This document shows positions 46,258 through 56,813 of a stretch of 64,000 nt of DNA, piece by piece (position 1 is the first letter of the stretch; each line of letters starts with the position of its first letter). The notes under the pieces are model-generated. The model was not told where the DNA came from, made no database searches, and saw only the letters and a program-made list of their open reading frames with translations. Location: contig NGZR01000005.1 in assembly GCA_002197995.1 (NCBI GenBank), positions 1,922,001 through 1,986,000 of the forward strand, in the 5' to 3' direction. The DNA is from Gaeumannomyces sp. JS-464 (lineage: Eukaryota; Ascomycota; Sordariomycetes; Magnaporthales; Magnaporthaceae). Made by a program: the position numbers and the translations under genes.

Positions 46258-48570
46258 ATACGGTTTAAATGTTACGAGTTTTTAATAATAACCTTCGGGT
46301 TTATTAACGCATTAATTACGTTTTAAAAAATATTTTACCATATGTTACGCAAATACCTTAACATTTTTATCCTCGCGTATTTAAATAACATTTTAATTTT
46401 TTCGAAAATGATGGAAAAGCATAAGCAATACGTATATAAGGTGTTTTAAAAACTGCTTAACGTAAAGCTTTTTATTAAACTAAAAAAGTGCGAACAGTAT
46501 TCGCAAAAAATCGCTTTTTTTAAAATTTGTAATTATATTAAACCAAATTTGTATAAATTTTAAAAAAGTTGAAAAAGTTAAAAAATAGCTAATATTTAAA
46601 AACGTTATAAAAGTACGAAGGTTTTTAAAGTTTTTAAACTTTTACAAACCGTTTATTTATAGCTATAGCAAAATCGCTATATTATTTACGAACTTTATTA
46701 AAAATAACTACTAGTTTTACTAAAAAGGGCAAAAATAAAAAGCTTTTAAGCAATTACAAAACGCCGTAATAAGGGAATTAATATTAGCATTCCCAAATTT
46801 AAAAAAACCCTTCGAAATCGAAATTAACGCGTTAAATTACACGATCGGCGGCTAACTTAAATAGCAAACGATTAAAAACGGTTGCACTTTTATACGTTTC
46901 TTTCGCAAAAGTTAAACGGATTTAAATTAAATTATTAAATTCACGATAAAAAACTTTTAATAATTATTTAATCATTTAAAAAATAGCAACTACACTTTTA
47001 TAAAGCTAAGTATTAAATTGCGGTATATATAAATTATAAAAAATTAACACATTTTACTATTAGCAAAAACCTAAATAAGTGATAAATTCGCTAAAACGAA
47101 TTTTTACAAATTTATAACGTTTAAATCGAATATTAAAAAGGGTTAAAAAACGGCTAAGCGAACGCTTTAAACTAACGGCCGAACTATTAGGTCGCGATAT
47201 TAAAAAAATATAAATAATTTTAACGGAAAAACTAAACAGATTTTTAGTTTTGGCATAAAAAATACTCGCTAAAACGGTTTAATAAGGAAAAGTTTAAGCA
47301 TTAAAAAAAGTTTAACAAATTTATAACCAATTAGCACATAGCTATTAAAGCGTAACTAAAACGTAAAAACGGTTATAATAACATTACAGGTTCGCAAAAA
47401 TTCGAGCCGAAATATAAAACGCAATAAAAAATTGTGAAAGTTATGCTAAAAACAAAGCTAACAAATACAAACCGTATAAGTTATTGCAACCCTTGCTAGC
47501 ACCGAACGAAGTATAGTAAAAAGTTACTATAAATTTCGTCGTTAAACTTTTTTAATCCAAAAAACCGATAATTGGAATAAAATACGATAATGTATTAGTA
47601 ATAATAAATAAGCTTACTAAATATAGCTTATTTTTACCGTATAAAAAAGCAATAACGTTACCGAGTTAGCGTACGTTTTTATTAAACACGTAATAGCGGA
47701 ATATAATGCGCTAAACCGTTTAATTACGGATAAAAATAAGCTATTTACGAGCAAGTTTTGGAAAAGGTTTACGGCTTTGCTAAAAGCAAAACACTTTTTA
47801 TTTACGGTTTACCACTTTTAAATAAATAAATAAACGAAACGAACGAATTAAACTATAAAGTAATATTTACGTTATTACGTTAATTATAAACAAAATAACT
47901 GGATATTATTATTTCTTATAATTTAGTTCGCTTATAACAATTTAATTAATAAAAGTATAAAAATTACACCGTTTTATACGAATTACAGGTTTACGCTTAT
48001 AACGTATAAAAAACTTAAGGCAGGAAAATATGCTTTAATAACGGGAATATAAGTAATAAAGTTTACTAAACTGTATAAACACTTCCAAATAAAGCTAAAA
48101 AAATTACAGCATTGTATAACTATTTAAACAAATAAAAAAAGGATCGAAAAACCGATTTTTAAAAAGCGAAATAGCCTTTATCTTTTTCGACGAAATATTA
48201 AAATAAAACGATTAAGCGATAAGTTAAACCATAAAAAACTAGAACTTTTTAAAATATTAAAAAAGGTTTCGAACGTAAATTATAAACTTTAATTACCATT
48301 AATTATAAAATTCCACCCGGTTTTTTATATTTGCCTATTTACACTAGCATTATTAAACTTTAAAAGCAACGAGTTAATAGAAATCGACGTAAAATAAAAG
48401 CACGAAGTCGAAAAAATCTTAAACTACAAATTAAAAAATAAACCTAAGAAATACCTAATTAAATGGAAAAAGTACGGCTACGAAAAAAATACGTGGGAAA
48501 AAAACCAACCTTATAAATTGCTAGGAAACCTTAACGAAGTACCGGCAAAAGCATTTATAAAAGGTTAATA
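46258..48570 (+). pseudogene. Gypsy RT, RNase H, integrase, chromodomain remnant
   Basis: The RT box reads ILAYLNNILI near 46,365-46,400 (both catalytic Asp lost). The integrase core near 47,640-47,830 reads AYVFIKHVIAEYNALNRLI and TDKNKLFTSKFWKRF. The chromodomain (48,400-48,540) is well preserved: EVEKILNYKLKNKPKKYLI, then KWKKYGYEKNTWEKN. Stops at former Gln/Trp codons throughout. Confidence 0.82.
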
Positions 48571-48769
48571 AAAGGAAAAGGTTTTAAAAAAAAAGTTCGA
48601 TATCGTTAAATTTCTTTTTAAACGGTCGTGCCGGGATTCGAACTTAAAATTTCGGCAGGAAAATTAAAACCACATTTAATGTGCTACAAAATTTAAGGAA
48701 ATTGTTAATAAATATCGCAACTTACCACGGTTAAAAAAGGCAAACAAGTCCAGGTTAGGATTAACTCCA

Positions 48770-49179
48770 AATGCCTGCCAATCGGGGGGAAACAGCAGGA
48801 GTTACAGATGGCTCGGGTTGCAAGGCAATTTGGCGAGCCTCCCGGTCGGCCTCCTCCCGCTCGATACGCTTTAACTCCTTTACAGCGTTAATGCCACGAC
48901 GAATTGCGCGCATTTTCTTTTTAAACCAAACTTTTTTTTGTTTTCGCAAACGCTCGAGTTTATTATTTAAAACGCGGCGCTTTTTTTTATCGCTTTAACT
49001 TTTGCTTTTATTTGCTAGTATTAAAGTTCGATAAAACGGAATTATTCGAAAGAAAGGTTTAAAATGTCGCAATTTATGCGGTTTCGACCGAGGCATTTTA
49101 CGCACCGAAACGAGTTTTAGGGAAAAGCTTTACACTTTTCGCGTTTTAGGACTTTATAACAAAAAAAGCAAAAAGGCAT
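48770..49179 (-). pseudogene. Antisense Cys-rich / coiled-coil reading frame in gypsy (second copy)
   Basis: Starts at ATG 49,179, opposite to the retroelement. Through one or two frame changes it gives MPFCFFCYKVLKREKC, then RCVKCLGRNRINCDIL, a basic region, and an open segment KKVWFKKKMRAIRRGINAV, KELKRIEREEADREARQ (48,820-48,949) ending in a Pro/Ser-rich tail. The second half is strongly helical and charged. Shared with 30,659-31,080, including the CDIL motif. Not part of pol and not recognised. Confidence 0.6.
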
Positions 49180-49386
49180 TTCGATAGCAGAAAAAACGAT
49201 TTAAGCAAGCAGGTTTTTGCATTAAAGGGTTTTTTTTCGCAAAAGGACGTTTTCGCACCTGACTAAACATTTCGTTAGTAAAAAAAGGGAAAGGGAAATG
49301 GTAAAAAAGGAAAGTATTTACCAATTAACGAAAAGCGAGGCAATAAGAAATGGTTAAAAGGATTTAGCTTAAAAGGGGAAACTTAA

Positions 49387-49850
49387 TGTTACGACCAATA
49401 TGCAAGCCTTAAAAAAATAAAGCGGGAAGGGCCCGGGTGGAACTTTAACCCCGCGCTTAAACACACGAAGTTACGTAACGTGCTTACTTAAGTTTGGATT
49501 TTTAAATCTTTAAATTTGTAGGTAAAGCTACAAATTTAAAAGGATTTGTAAATTTGTAAGCAAAGCGACAAATCCAAAAGGACTTGTGGATTTATAAATA
49601 AAGCGACAAATTCGAAAAGGTTGTTAAAAATAAACAACATGTATATAAAGGATGGATTTCCTTTTATCCCTGGTAGTTTTAATTAAGGCTTCGGTATTAG
49701 TTAACTTAAGTTAGCTCTTAAGCATCCTTTAGGGTAAGCAATTAAATTGTCCTTTTAAGTTACGTGTTTCCCCGTTTATAAAGCACCAGCGATATTGTCC
49801 TTTCCACCCCCGAAATGCCTTACCTTAAAAGCAAACCCCTAATTGTAACA
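49387..49850 (+). repeat. 3' LTR of the chromodomain gypsy (464 bp)
   Basis: Starts TGTTACGACCAATATGC, ends AATTGTAACA. Three tandem hairpin modules of about 38-45 bp at 49,495-49,622, each with a core like AAATTTGTA...TACAAATT. Preceded by a purine-rich AAAAGGGGAAACTTAA. The 5' portion (49,390-49,470) is less decayed than the rest. Confidence 0.88.
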
Positions 49851-50137
49851 CTTTTTACCATTTTGTTATACGTAAGCGAAACGGGGTTATCCTCGTTTTA
49901 AAAAAAGTGTTATTTTTATAACTCCGCCGTTCCGGCAGCAAAGCCCGCTTCCGGTATTTCGGCTTCGTTAAATATAATAATCGTGCGAGGTAAAAGCCGG
50001 GATTATTTGGTTAAAAAAGGAAAAGGAAAAAAAAGGAAATATTAATAATAAATGCGTAATAACGCGCGATTTCCTCCTTATTAGTGCAATACTTATCGGC
50101 TGGCCGAATTAAACCTGGTGGTTTTAGCAAATCGCAT
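49851..50137. other. AT-rich spacer, nothing recognised
   Basis: Between the gypsy LTR and the inverted repeat. Moderately AT-rich, no open frame or repeat motif seen. Confidence 0.5.
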
Positions 50138-51290
50138 TTACAGCTTAAAAATCCGTCCAATGTTCGTGGCAATCGTACTGGTATTAGTTTTTAAGTTAAA
50201 AAAGCTTCCTAGTTTATATATCCTAAAAAGCTGTTTATTTTTTAAGTACAAAAAAGGCTTATCGTATAAGCTTTGCTTAATATATATATCCCATGCCGGA
50301 GGCCGCGGGGTGCGATCGTACAAGGTAAATCCCGAAGTCGGGATTTAACTTGGAACTTGCACAACCTCCGTGCATAACGGCCTGGCCGGTAATTTCCGTG
50401 CCGAAACCTCCGTGCTAGGAAAACGTTATTTCTTGCCACGGAGCTTCGGGCCGTAAATTTTTCGCCTTTTGTAAATAGCCTCGTGCGACTTTTAGCTGCC
50501 CATTTAACAAATACCTTATCGTTAAAAATGTCGTACTATTTTCGAAAATATTTGTGCGTTTTATTTTAAAAGTTTCGAAATAATTTTAAAAAGTTCGGGT
50601 CGAACGGTGCAATAAGTGTTTTAAAAGGTAAAAGCATACGGTACTAGTTGTTTGTTAAAAGTATTAATTAGTACGAAATAAATACCGGGGTTAAAAAGGC
50701 AAATTATAAACGCGGTATTTTAAAAGTTTACGAAGCTTAATTATTTAAAAATGCTTTGTAATATTTGCTTTAAGCTTGTATTTTTTTAAAAAAAAAGGGT
50801 TGCTAAACCAATAGCTTTATACATTACGTTTTAAAAGCTTGTAATAAAGCAAGTTATAACTAGGTAAGTTTTATATGCTTTAATGTTTTTATTAAAATTT
50901 AGTAAGCGAAAGTGTTAAATAGGCAGCTAAAAGTCGCACGAGGCTATTTACGAAAGGCGGAAAATTTACGGCCCGAAGCTTTATAACAGGAAACAACGTT
51001 TGCTTAGCACGGAGGCTTCGACACGAAAATCACCGGCCAGGCCGTTATGCACGGAAACTGTGCAAGTTCCAGGTTAAATCCCGACTCCGGGATTTGCCTT
51101 ATACAATCGCACCTCGCGGCTTTCGGCATGGGATATATATATTAGGCAAGGTTTGTACGATAAGCCTTTCTTTTATACTTAAAAAATAAACAGCTTTTGG
51201 ATATATATATATATATATATATATTTAAAAGCTTTTTTACTTTAAAAACAGGTATTAGCACGATTATTACGAATAAAAAAGCTTAGTAAA
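50138..51290. repeat. Large inverted repeat, arms ~370 bp, spacer ~390 bp
   Basis: The left arm (about 50,138-50,516) and right arm (about 50,905-51,290) are reverse complements with mostly transition differences and small indels. Arms are clearly more GC-rich than the AT-rich spacer. The arms contain a perfect short palindrome (AAATCCCGAAGTCGGGATTT at 50,326) and a TA microsatellite expanded only in the right arm (51,198-51,223). It could be a foldback/MITE-like element or two head-to-head copies of an unknown repeat. Confidence 0.8.
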
Positions 51291-52352
51291 TTAAACTTTA
51301 AAAGCTTATAACGGGTTCGGTTATAATTTTGTTTAAAATATTCCTTATATTAGGGTTTTGTTAGTTAAAAGTGAAATTTTATTAGCGAAAAAACCCCGCG
51401 TTCCAGTTAACGCGCTAAAATGATTGGAAATCCGTTTATTAACCGCTTTTAAGTTAAAAATAAGCCTTTTATTTCCTTTTAAACTGATAATTTTAGCTTT
51501 AAAATAAAAATGGCTAGGGTTTTTTTTTTAACGGTTTGCGATTTGTTATTAAAGGTTTAGCTAATCCTCGATTGCTACGTCCTAAGCTTTTTTAGCGTAT
51601 GCGAATGTTATAAAGCGTTTAGCCGTTTTAATATTCGGCTTTCTTAAAAAGCTAATTTGTTAATTTGTTAAAAACTTTTTAAACGCTCGTATAAATTTTA
51701 CGTTAATTTATTTAAAAATCTCTTCGTTTTAATTTTAAAAGTTTTCGATATAGGTTTTTAATAGCAGCTGGTAAGTGGACGCTAAGTTTTCAAATATACA
51801 TTTAACGATCCACGTTTTTCGGAGTTTTTGGAATGCGTCGTTTGGAAAGCATCCCACGTTATAATCGTTCCTATTAAAAAAGGAAAAGTCGCACTTTTCG
51901 GAAATGCTTTTAACAAAGCCAACTTCTTTAAAAAAGGTAAAAATACAGAGCTTTATTTCGTTTGTTTAAAGCTTGTGGTATTTTTTATTATTCGAGTTAG
52001 CTAATTCGGATATATTATCGTTAAATAAGCGAATAATTTCGCCTTTTTAATAACTTTTTAGTTTAAGCAGTTTTTATAAACTTTTAAAAAAGCTTGCACT
52101 GTTTAAGGATTATATAACGCTTTCCGCTAAATTTATTAAAATTTTCCCAAAGGTTTTAAGCGTTATTTAACAGGTTAGTACCGTTTGGGAAAAAGCTTGC
52201 TTTATTAGCAAATACGCTATTAAGCGGGAAATAAAGATTTTCCTGCTTTTAAATCGCACGAAAAACCTTATAGCCTAATTAAATTAGGTTGGTATTTAAC
52301 GTTAAATCCTTTACCTTGCCATTTGTATTACTTTGCGAGCAATACTAATTAA
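51291..52352 (-). mobile_element. Diverged Copia gag/leader remnant
   Basis: Minus-strand reading near 51,750-52,050 gives NVGCFPNDAFQKLRKTW and IVKCIFENLASTYQLL, which aligns with the gag N-terminal segment of the Copia copies at 2,100-2,538 and 27,640-28,057. The end (52,310-52,352) matches their leader/LTR junction (GAGCAATACTAATTA). 51,291-51,700 is AT-rich with nothing recognised. Confidence 0.5.
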
Positions 52353-52904
52353 TGTTAATAAAAGTCGGTACTTTTATAAGCACGGAAATTTCCAAAAGTA
52401 ATAAATAACGATCGTTTAAATTTAAGGAAAGGTTTCTTTATTATGCATGAAAAAGGAAAAAGGTTATTTGCTAAAAAGGGAATAGGAAACAGCTATTTAT
52501 ACACGATCCAAATTACTTAAGGCTTGTTTTTTTTGCTCTTTTTCTTATGGATTTTCCGAATTACGGGATTTATTAAATCCCGTGGTTCCGAATGCACGCG
52601 CCGGTTATGTAATTTTAGCATATTACTTGTATTTAATACAAATTTTAAATTTGCTACTTTGTTACAAATTTATAAAGTTTTAAATTTATTACTTTGTTAT
52701 AAATCCATAAAGTTTTAAATTTATTGCTTTTTTATAAATTTATAAAGCTTTAAATTTATTGCTTTGCTATAAATTTTTAAAGCTGCTAAGTAATCCGTAT
52801 GTTACGTAACTTTTAATCCTTTGTAACCTAGCTAAGCGGGGTAAAGGCGTTACTTAAAACTCCTCCCTTTTAAATTCTCAAAGGTTTGCATATTGGTCGT
52901 AACA
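52353..52904 (-). repeat. LTR sequences: Copia-like end plus gypsy-type end with four hairpin modules
   Basis: The left part (52,353-~52,622) starts like the Copia LTR (TGTTAATAAAAGTCGGTAC) and ends with a GCACGCGC box. The right part ends GGTCGTAACA at 52,904, the signature of the TGTTACGACC gypsy LTR read on the minus strand. Between about 52,640 and 52,790 four tandem ~37-bp modules (AAATTT-CTACTTTGTTACAAATTTATAAAG type) occur. It abuts transposase sequence, so the gypsy LTR probably inserted there. Confidence 0.6.
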
Positions 52905-53676
52905 CATTTGCCACATCGACAGTTGTTAAAAAACGTCATTTTCTCGATTGCTACTATAATGTACGGAAAGAAGTGCTTATAACACGCATTATTATAGCAG
53001 GGTGGTATGCCATTAGGTTATAACTAGTACGTATGGCCAAACCACTTATAAGCCGCCTTTTGCTCGAAAATTGCAACAACCAAACGCCAAAAACACCAAA
53101 GCAAATCTATCTATAACGAAAAAAAGGTTTGACCAACTTTTAAATTTATCGAAAAATCCTCCTTGATCGAGTGAACGACTGCCACAAAGGGTGCGGATAT
53201 TTCCCGGCAGCTTTAGGATTATGCCCGCCTTATAAAACCTGTTGGAGGTGTTGGGCGGCCGTAGGGCCGCCTGCAAAAGAGGGAAATAGCTCTGTATTAT
53301 CTGTGTTTTTAAAGAGAGGTGACAATCCGGTAGGTGACGCTCTCGTGGGTGAAGTAGGGCACCGGCGCACGGGCCAACTCCTTACAAAACCCGATTCCAC
53401 AAGCCGGCTTTTGTTCCAAAAGCTACGAAAAGGAATGGACGTTAAAAACTACGAGTTAGCTAGCGCTCATTAAAAGATCAAGCGTTTGGAAGCTGAATTG
53501 GAGCGACTAAAAAGGAAAAACGTCGGAAGGTTATGCCAGACCCCAACTCTACCTTCGTTAATATTCGCCACGTGTACAAAGCGAGGCGGCAAAAAGAGGG
53601 TCCAATCGCTGCAGAATTAGATTCGGCGTCTTCTTCTGATACGGAAAATGATTTGGATTGTATCGTTGTGGCTTAG
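52905..53676 (+). pseudogene. Fot1/Pot-like (pogo) transposase, C-terminal remnant
   Basis: The plus strand reads through frame changes as KKRFDQLLNLSKNPP, then KNYELASAH, IKRLEAELERLKRKN and a C-terminal tail with PDPNSTFVNI and an acidic SSSDTENDLDCIVVA ending at the TAG of 53,674-53,676. Coiled-coil and DSE-rich C-terminus are typical of fungal Fot1/Pot transposases. The DDE catalytic core is missing, replaced by the LTR to the left. GC content is already close to that of the gene island. Confidence 0.75.
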
Positions 53677-54054
53677 ATTGAGGTAGAAAAGTGCGTTCAA
53701 AGTGGAAGTTGGTATTTCGGGACTTTATTTTTGGGGGTGGCCAAAACAGGGGTAGGGGACTTAATTAATATCCCGATTCTCACATGCCGGGAATTCAACA
53801 AATCTTCAGTCTCCACCATACTTCTGGACAAGACCTCTCATAACATCGAGCACCCTATCGGTAAATCAGTATTGTCAGCGAAGCCAAGTTGGGTGCGGTT
53901 ACTCTTGCCTGGGCAGTGATGATGAGTTCTTACTGGGGCCGAAGAGTGTCGCTCCCCAGGAACAGACCCGAGACGTGAGTGTCGAAGCGTCTGTGGTTAA
54001 TTAGTGGCTTGGCCCCTTTTATCTGTAAGAGCAAGCTGAAGGGTCAACAGGGCC
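53677..54054. other. Transposon end and intergenic region
   Basis: Contains the presumable 3' end of the Pot-like element (a GGGGGTGGCCAAAACAGG stretch at 53,734 resembles an inverted-repeat end) and then the downstream region of the kinase gene. No gene seen. Confidence 0.5.
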
Positions 54055-55126
54055 TCACAGTCTGTAGAGGTCCAAACGCCCCTCAAAGTCCTCCTCTGGT
54101 GGGGAGATTTGGACGAATGAGTTATACGCGGCGACATACTCGTCCCCAAATCTGTTGCAGGCAGGCCGCCACTGCCCGAACTCGTCTGGAGGTCTGGTTT
54201 AGCATTGGGTACCCCAAGAGAAGTCTTGCATCCGTCAAAGGAAGACTTCGAGAGTCCCAACTCACATTCGTTATGCGCGTAGAAGCAGCAAGCATCAAAG
54301 ACGAGGGACTGATCGCTCTCTGCGTCGATGCCCGCGTTTGCGTACCAGAGGTCGCCGTGGACGAGGGACGGCTTCACCGACCGGCCGTTGCTCTCGAGTG
54401 GCCGCAGCAGTCGGGGGATGACCTTGTCGAAGAGAACCTTGGAGAGAGAGTCGAGCTCCTCGGTGGTTCCCCGCCTCTCAATCTCCAGGTTCAGCGCGTG
54501 TCTCATGCTCTTGGTGAAGAAGATCTCCCAGCTGTCCTCCCAGCCCACAAACTGGGGCAGGTTGCCGGCGTAGGTGGTCGTGTGGAAGCCGAACTTGCCC
54601 GTCGGGGAGGCGCTGCTCTGGTGCAGCCTGGCCAGGAGCGAGCCGAACTTGTGCGGGTCGGGCATGTCGTCGACCATGTCGTGGAACTCGCAGAGGAAGA
54701 AGTGCGCGTCGGGGACCGCGTCGTATGCGCCCCATGCCAGGGGCTTGGGCACGAACTCGGGGACGACCTGGTGGACCGCCGTCATGGACGCGAACTCGCC
54801 CGAGACCATGCGCCGGCCCACTTCGCCCGGGATCACCTTGATGAAGAAGGACTGGTCGCCGCCCTGCTTGAGGGTGACGTCGATGCGCCCTGTGGTTGCC
54901 CAAAAGCTGACGCCATGGCTGTCGACCGAGACGACTTTGCATCCCTCGGGGAGTTCTGGAAGCGCGTTAGAACCATGCACCAACATCCTTGGCAAAGAGT
55001 CCAGTTGTGGCGCAGAAGAGTGCAGTACCCACCCCTCAGGACGGCGGGATCGAGCTGTGTGCTGGGCCCGGTGAACTCGAGCCGTTTGCCCAAGTCCACG
55101 CCATGTTCTTGCTGCAGCACTTCCAT
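54055..55126 (-). CDS. Fructosamine / ketosamine-3-kinase family protein
   Basis: Three exons: 55,126-55,033, 54,955-54,266 and 54,185-54,055 (915 nt, 304 residues), the usual length of this family. Introns of 77 bp (GTGGGT...TTCCAG, with CTAAC branch site) and 80 bp (GTGAGT...CTCCAG) restore the frame exactly; the second join yields HNEYEFGQWRP, a family hallmark. An ATP-binding Lys lies at about residue 71 (FFIKVIPGE), the catalytic loop is HGDLWYAN (His ~231) and the metal-binding Asp is in VFDACCFYAH (~252). Such kinases phosphorylate sugar-amines on glycated proteins or small molecules, leading to their breakdown. Cytosolic; no signal peptide. Looks functional. An out-of-frame upstream ATG at 55,147 could delay translation. 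Confidence 0.9.
54186..54265 (-). other. Intron 2 of the kinase gene
   Basis: Donor GTGAGT, acceptor CTCCAG. A closer acceptor (AACCAG, eight bases upstream) would break the frame; the chosen one keeps it and gives the conserved YEFGQW sequence. Confidence 0.88.
54956..55032 (-). other. Intron 1 of the kinase gene
   Basis: Donor GTGGGT, branch site TTCTAACG, acceptor TTCCAG. Splicing joins AVLR to ELPEGCK in frame. Confidence 0.85.
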
Positions 55127-55541
55127 TCCGTGCTTCCTTGGATCATACAGGCCTCGATACTGCCGATATCGCAGATGATGTTCTTGGGTGGAAACTCGAC
55201 TGGGCAGTCGGCCGCGAAAGATCGGCTGGATTGAGGGGTCAGGATTGACGCGGGCGGGAAAAGCGGGCTTTTGTCAGCCCTGATAAGGGGCATCTCGGGC
55301 GGGCCCGGTCGCGCGCGGCTACTGTGCACTCCTGGTTGGCCCCTTTTCTTTTCGATTGCATGCGCGCGGCCGAGAGCCCGTCCACGCATGATTGCCTTGC
55401 TACATTCTACCATGTTCCACAAACGTCACTGGGCTGAGGAGAGGTGGTCTGGTGGTTTGAAGGATTAAATTACTTCGAGAAATGATACGGCAGGCATGGT
55501 TGGGGAACCGCAGGAGTCTGTTGGGATTGGCATTTTTCCTT
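55127..55541. other. Intergenic region between kinase and deaminase genes
   Basis: 415 bp upstream of the kinase and downstream of the deaminase, GC-rich, no convincing gene. It holds the kinase promoter; no clear TATA box seen. Confidence 0.6.
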
Positions 55542-56129
55542 TCACGGTCCGGGCCGTTCCCCTTTATTTCGACTCTCCGTCGACGGGTTTGGGTGCCCCG
55601 CCAGGGAGACCCTGGTTATCTCTTCCACCATGTCCGGAAAGGCTGGGGAAAAGACCTTGACCCCCTCATTCTCGAGCCTCTGCTGGCCGTCATTGTTGGC
55701 GATAAAGGTGCCGGGCTCCCTGATCCCAACGTAAACAGTCTTGACGGCGCTCTTGAGGCGCACGATCCGGGTAGCGCACGTCATGTTGCCGCTGAGGCGG
55801 TCGTTGCAGGGCTCCATAGTGGTGTACAGCGCCGTGTTGGGCGGTAGGAACTCGTGGATGCGCTCCTCAGGCAGGCCGTGCTTGTCGGCGATCTTGATGA
55901 AGCAGCACTGCTCGGCGTGCGTGGTCCCCGGGTCGCCCTTGTAGTCGCGCGGGTACTCCAGCGAGTAGCCGGTCGACAGCTCCTCGTCCTTGTCGGCGTC
56001 TACCAGCACCGCCCCGACGCAGAACTTGTTGGCGGCCGGCGGGGACAGCTTGGCCACCTCGATGGCGCGCTCCATGAAAGCCCTGCGGCCCCCGTGGTCG
56101 GGCGCGGAAGCGGGCGAGTCAGAGCTCAT
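55542..56129 (-). CDS. RIB2-type zinc deaminase (DRAP deaminase-like)
   Basis: One exon, 195 residues, ATG at 56,129. Zinc-binding cytidine-deaminase fold motifs: THAEQCC (His71, Glu73) and EPCNDRLSGNMTC (Cys108, Cys118). The long spacing between the two Cys (PC-x9-C) is that of the RIB2/RibD riboflavin-pathway deaminases, not the PCxxC of cytidine or dCMP deaminases. A following YVGIREPGTFI and EGVKVF segment also fits RIB2. Expected reaction: deamination of the ribityl-aminopyrimidine intermediate of riboflavin synthesis. Unlike yeast Rib2 it lacks the N-terminal pseudouridine-synthase-like domain, so it may be a stand-alone form or a paralog with another substrate. Frame is intact. Confidence 0.85.
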   Translation of the reverse strand: MSSDSPASAPDHGGRRAFMERAIEVAKLSPPAANKFCVGAVLVDADKDEELSTGYSLEYPRDYKGDPGTTHAEQCCFIKIADKHGLPEERIHEFLPPNTALYTTMEPCNDRLSGNMTCATRIVRLKSAVKTVYVGIREPGTFIANNDGQQRLENEGVKVFSPAFPDMVEEITRVSLAGHPNPSTESRNKGERPGP

Positions 56130-56813
56130 ATTGAAGGCCTGGCTGCCTTTAATGACTAGCTGTTTGTTGTCGTTGCGTCTCTCGTGACAATGGGAAACAG
56201 AAACCGGAGGTTGGTCAACTCAAGGCTGTCTGGTCGTCGCAAGTCCTGCTCGAGCCTGGTTCACCCCCCCGCCAGACTCGTAGCAGCCCGTGGGGGTTTA
56301 CGGTTTTTCAGGGCGGCTAACTGTCGTCAGGCGATTGGCGGCTTCGCCCCCTACCCCCAACCGGAGTGGGGCGTTTTCCATGCACCCGGCTCCTTCTGTC
56401 GCCCAGCTTGACGCATGCTTTGTGTCGCATGTCTGCAGCTCGATCGCTCGGCCGCAAAGCGTTGCCATAAGCATTTTGTTTTTTTCCCACATCTGGTCGC
56501 CAACCGGTCGTTGAATCGCGCGGCAATCTGCCGCAGCCGCGTAGGCGACAGACCACTGCCTACGTACACCCAGCGAAAGGATGCGACGTAGTGACCCCCA
56601 CAAGTACCCGTCAAAAGTCCCCCGTGCTCCAGGTCCGGGGTAGCTGGCTCAGGGGGCACGATGGCAAGCAAACACCAGCCCGCCCACTCCCGCTCCCGCT
56701 CCCGCTCCGCACTCTTGTGTCCCGCTACCGCCTGATGTGTACGAGACGCACACGAGCGGTCGGATTTAGACGCTTGCCCCATATTGAACCGCAGCTAACA
56801 CAAGCTCGCCACG
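56130..56813. promoter_or_regulatory. Divergent intergenic region between deaminase and NLR gene
   Basis: 684 bp that must hold both promoters. A short hexanucleotide tandem, about four CCCGCT units, at 56,684-56,708 is a pyrimidine-rich tract. No TATA box or known regulatory motif could be assigned. Confidence 0.45.

Larger units (their letters stand above)
46258..49850 (+). mobile_element. RIPped chromodomain gypsy, RT to 3' LTR
   Basis: Plus-strand RT (46,258-46,760), RNase H (~46,800-47,050), integrase (~47,400-48,300), chromodomain (~48,400-48,560), an antisense frame (48,770-49,179) and 3' LTR (49,387-49,850). The 5' half is absent, cut at the LINE's 5' boundary. Confidence 0.85.

Noticed and set aside
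38389..46720. Very long target duplication around the RIPped LINE (gypsy RT on both sides)
   Set aside because: The two RT copies (from 38,389 and 46,262) differ at many sites including transversions and small indels, so they are different gypsy copies.
48620..48660. tRNA gene on the minus strand (GTTCGAATCCCGGCACG looks like a T-arm)
   Set aside because: No matching acceptor, D-arm or anticodon stem within 75 bases, and a related degenerate segment lies at the same place in the gypsy at 31,130-31,160; it belongs to the retroelement 3' region.
51291..52352. Starship captain (DUF3435) or hAT transposase remnant
   Set aside because: First impression from a KLRKTW-type segment; it aligns better with the Copia gag N-terminus found twice elsewhere in the window.
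52640..52790. CRISPR-like array
   Set aside because: Four abutting ~37-bp modules without distinct spacers, inside an LTR, in a eukaryotic context.
53979..55178. 399-residue open frame on the plus strand
   Set aside because: It is opposite the three-exon kinase gene; it has no domain and mirrors GC-rich codon use of that gene.
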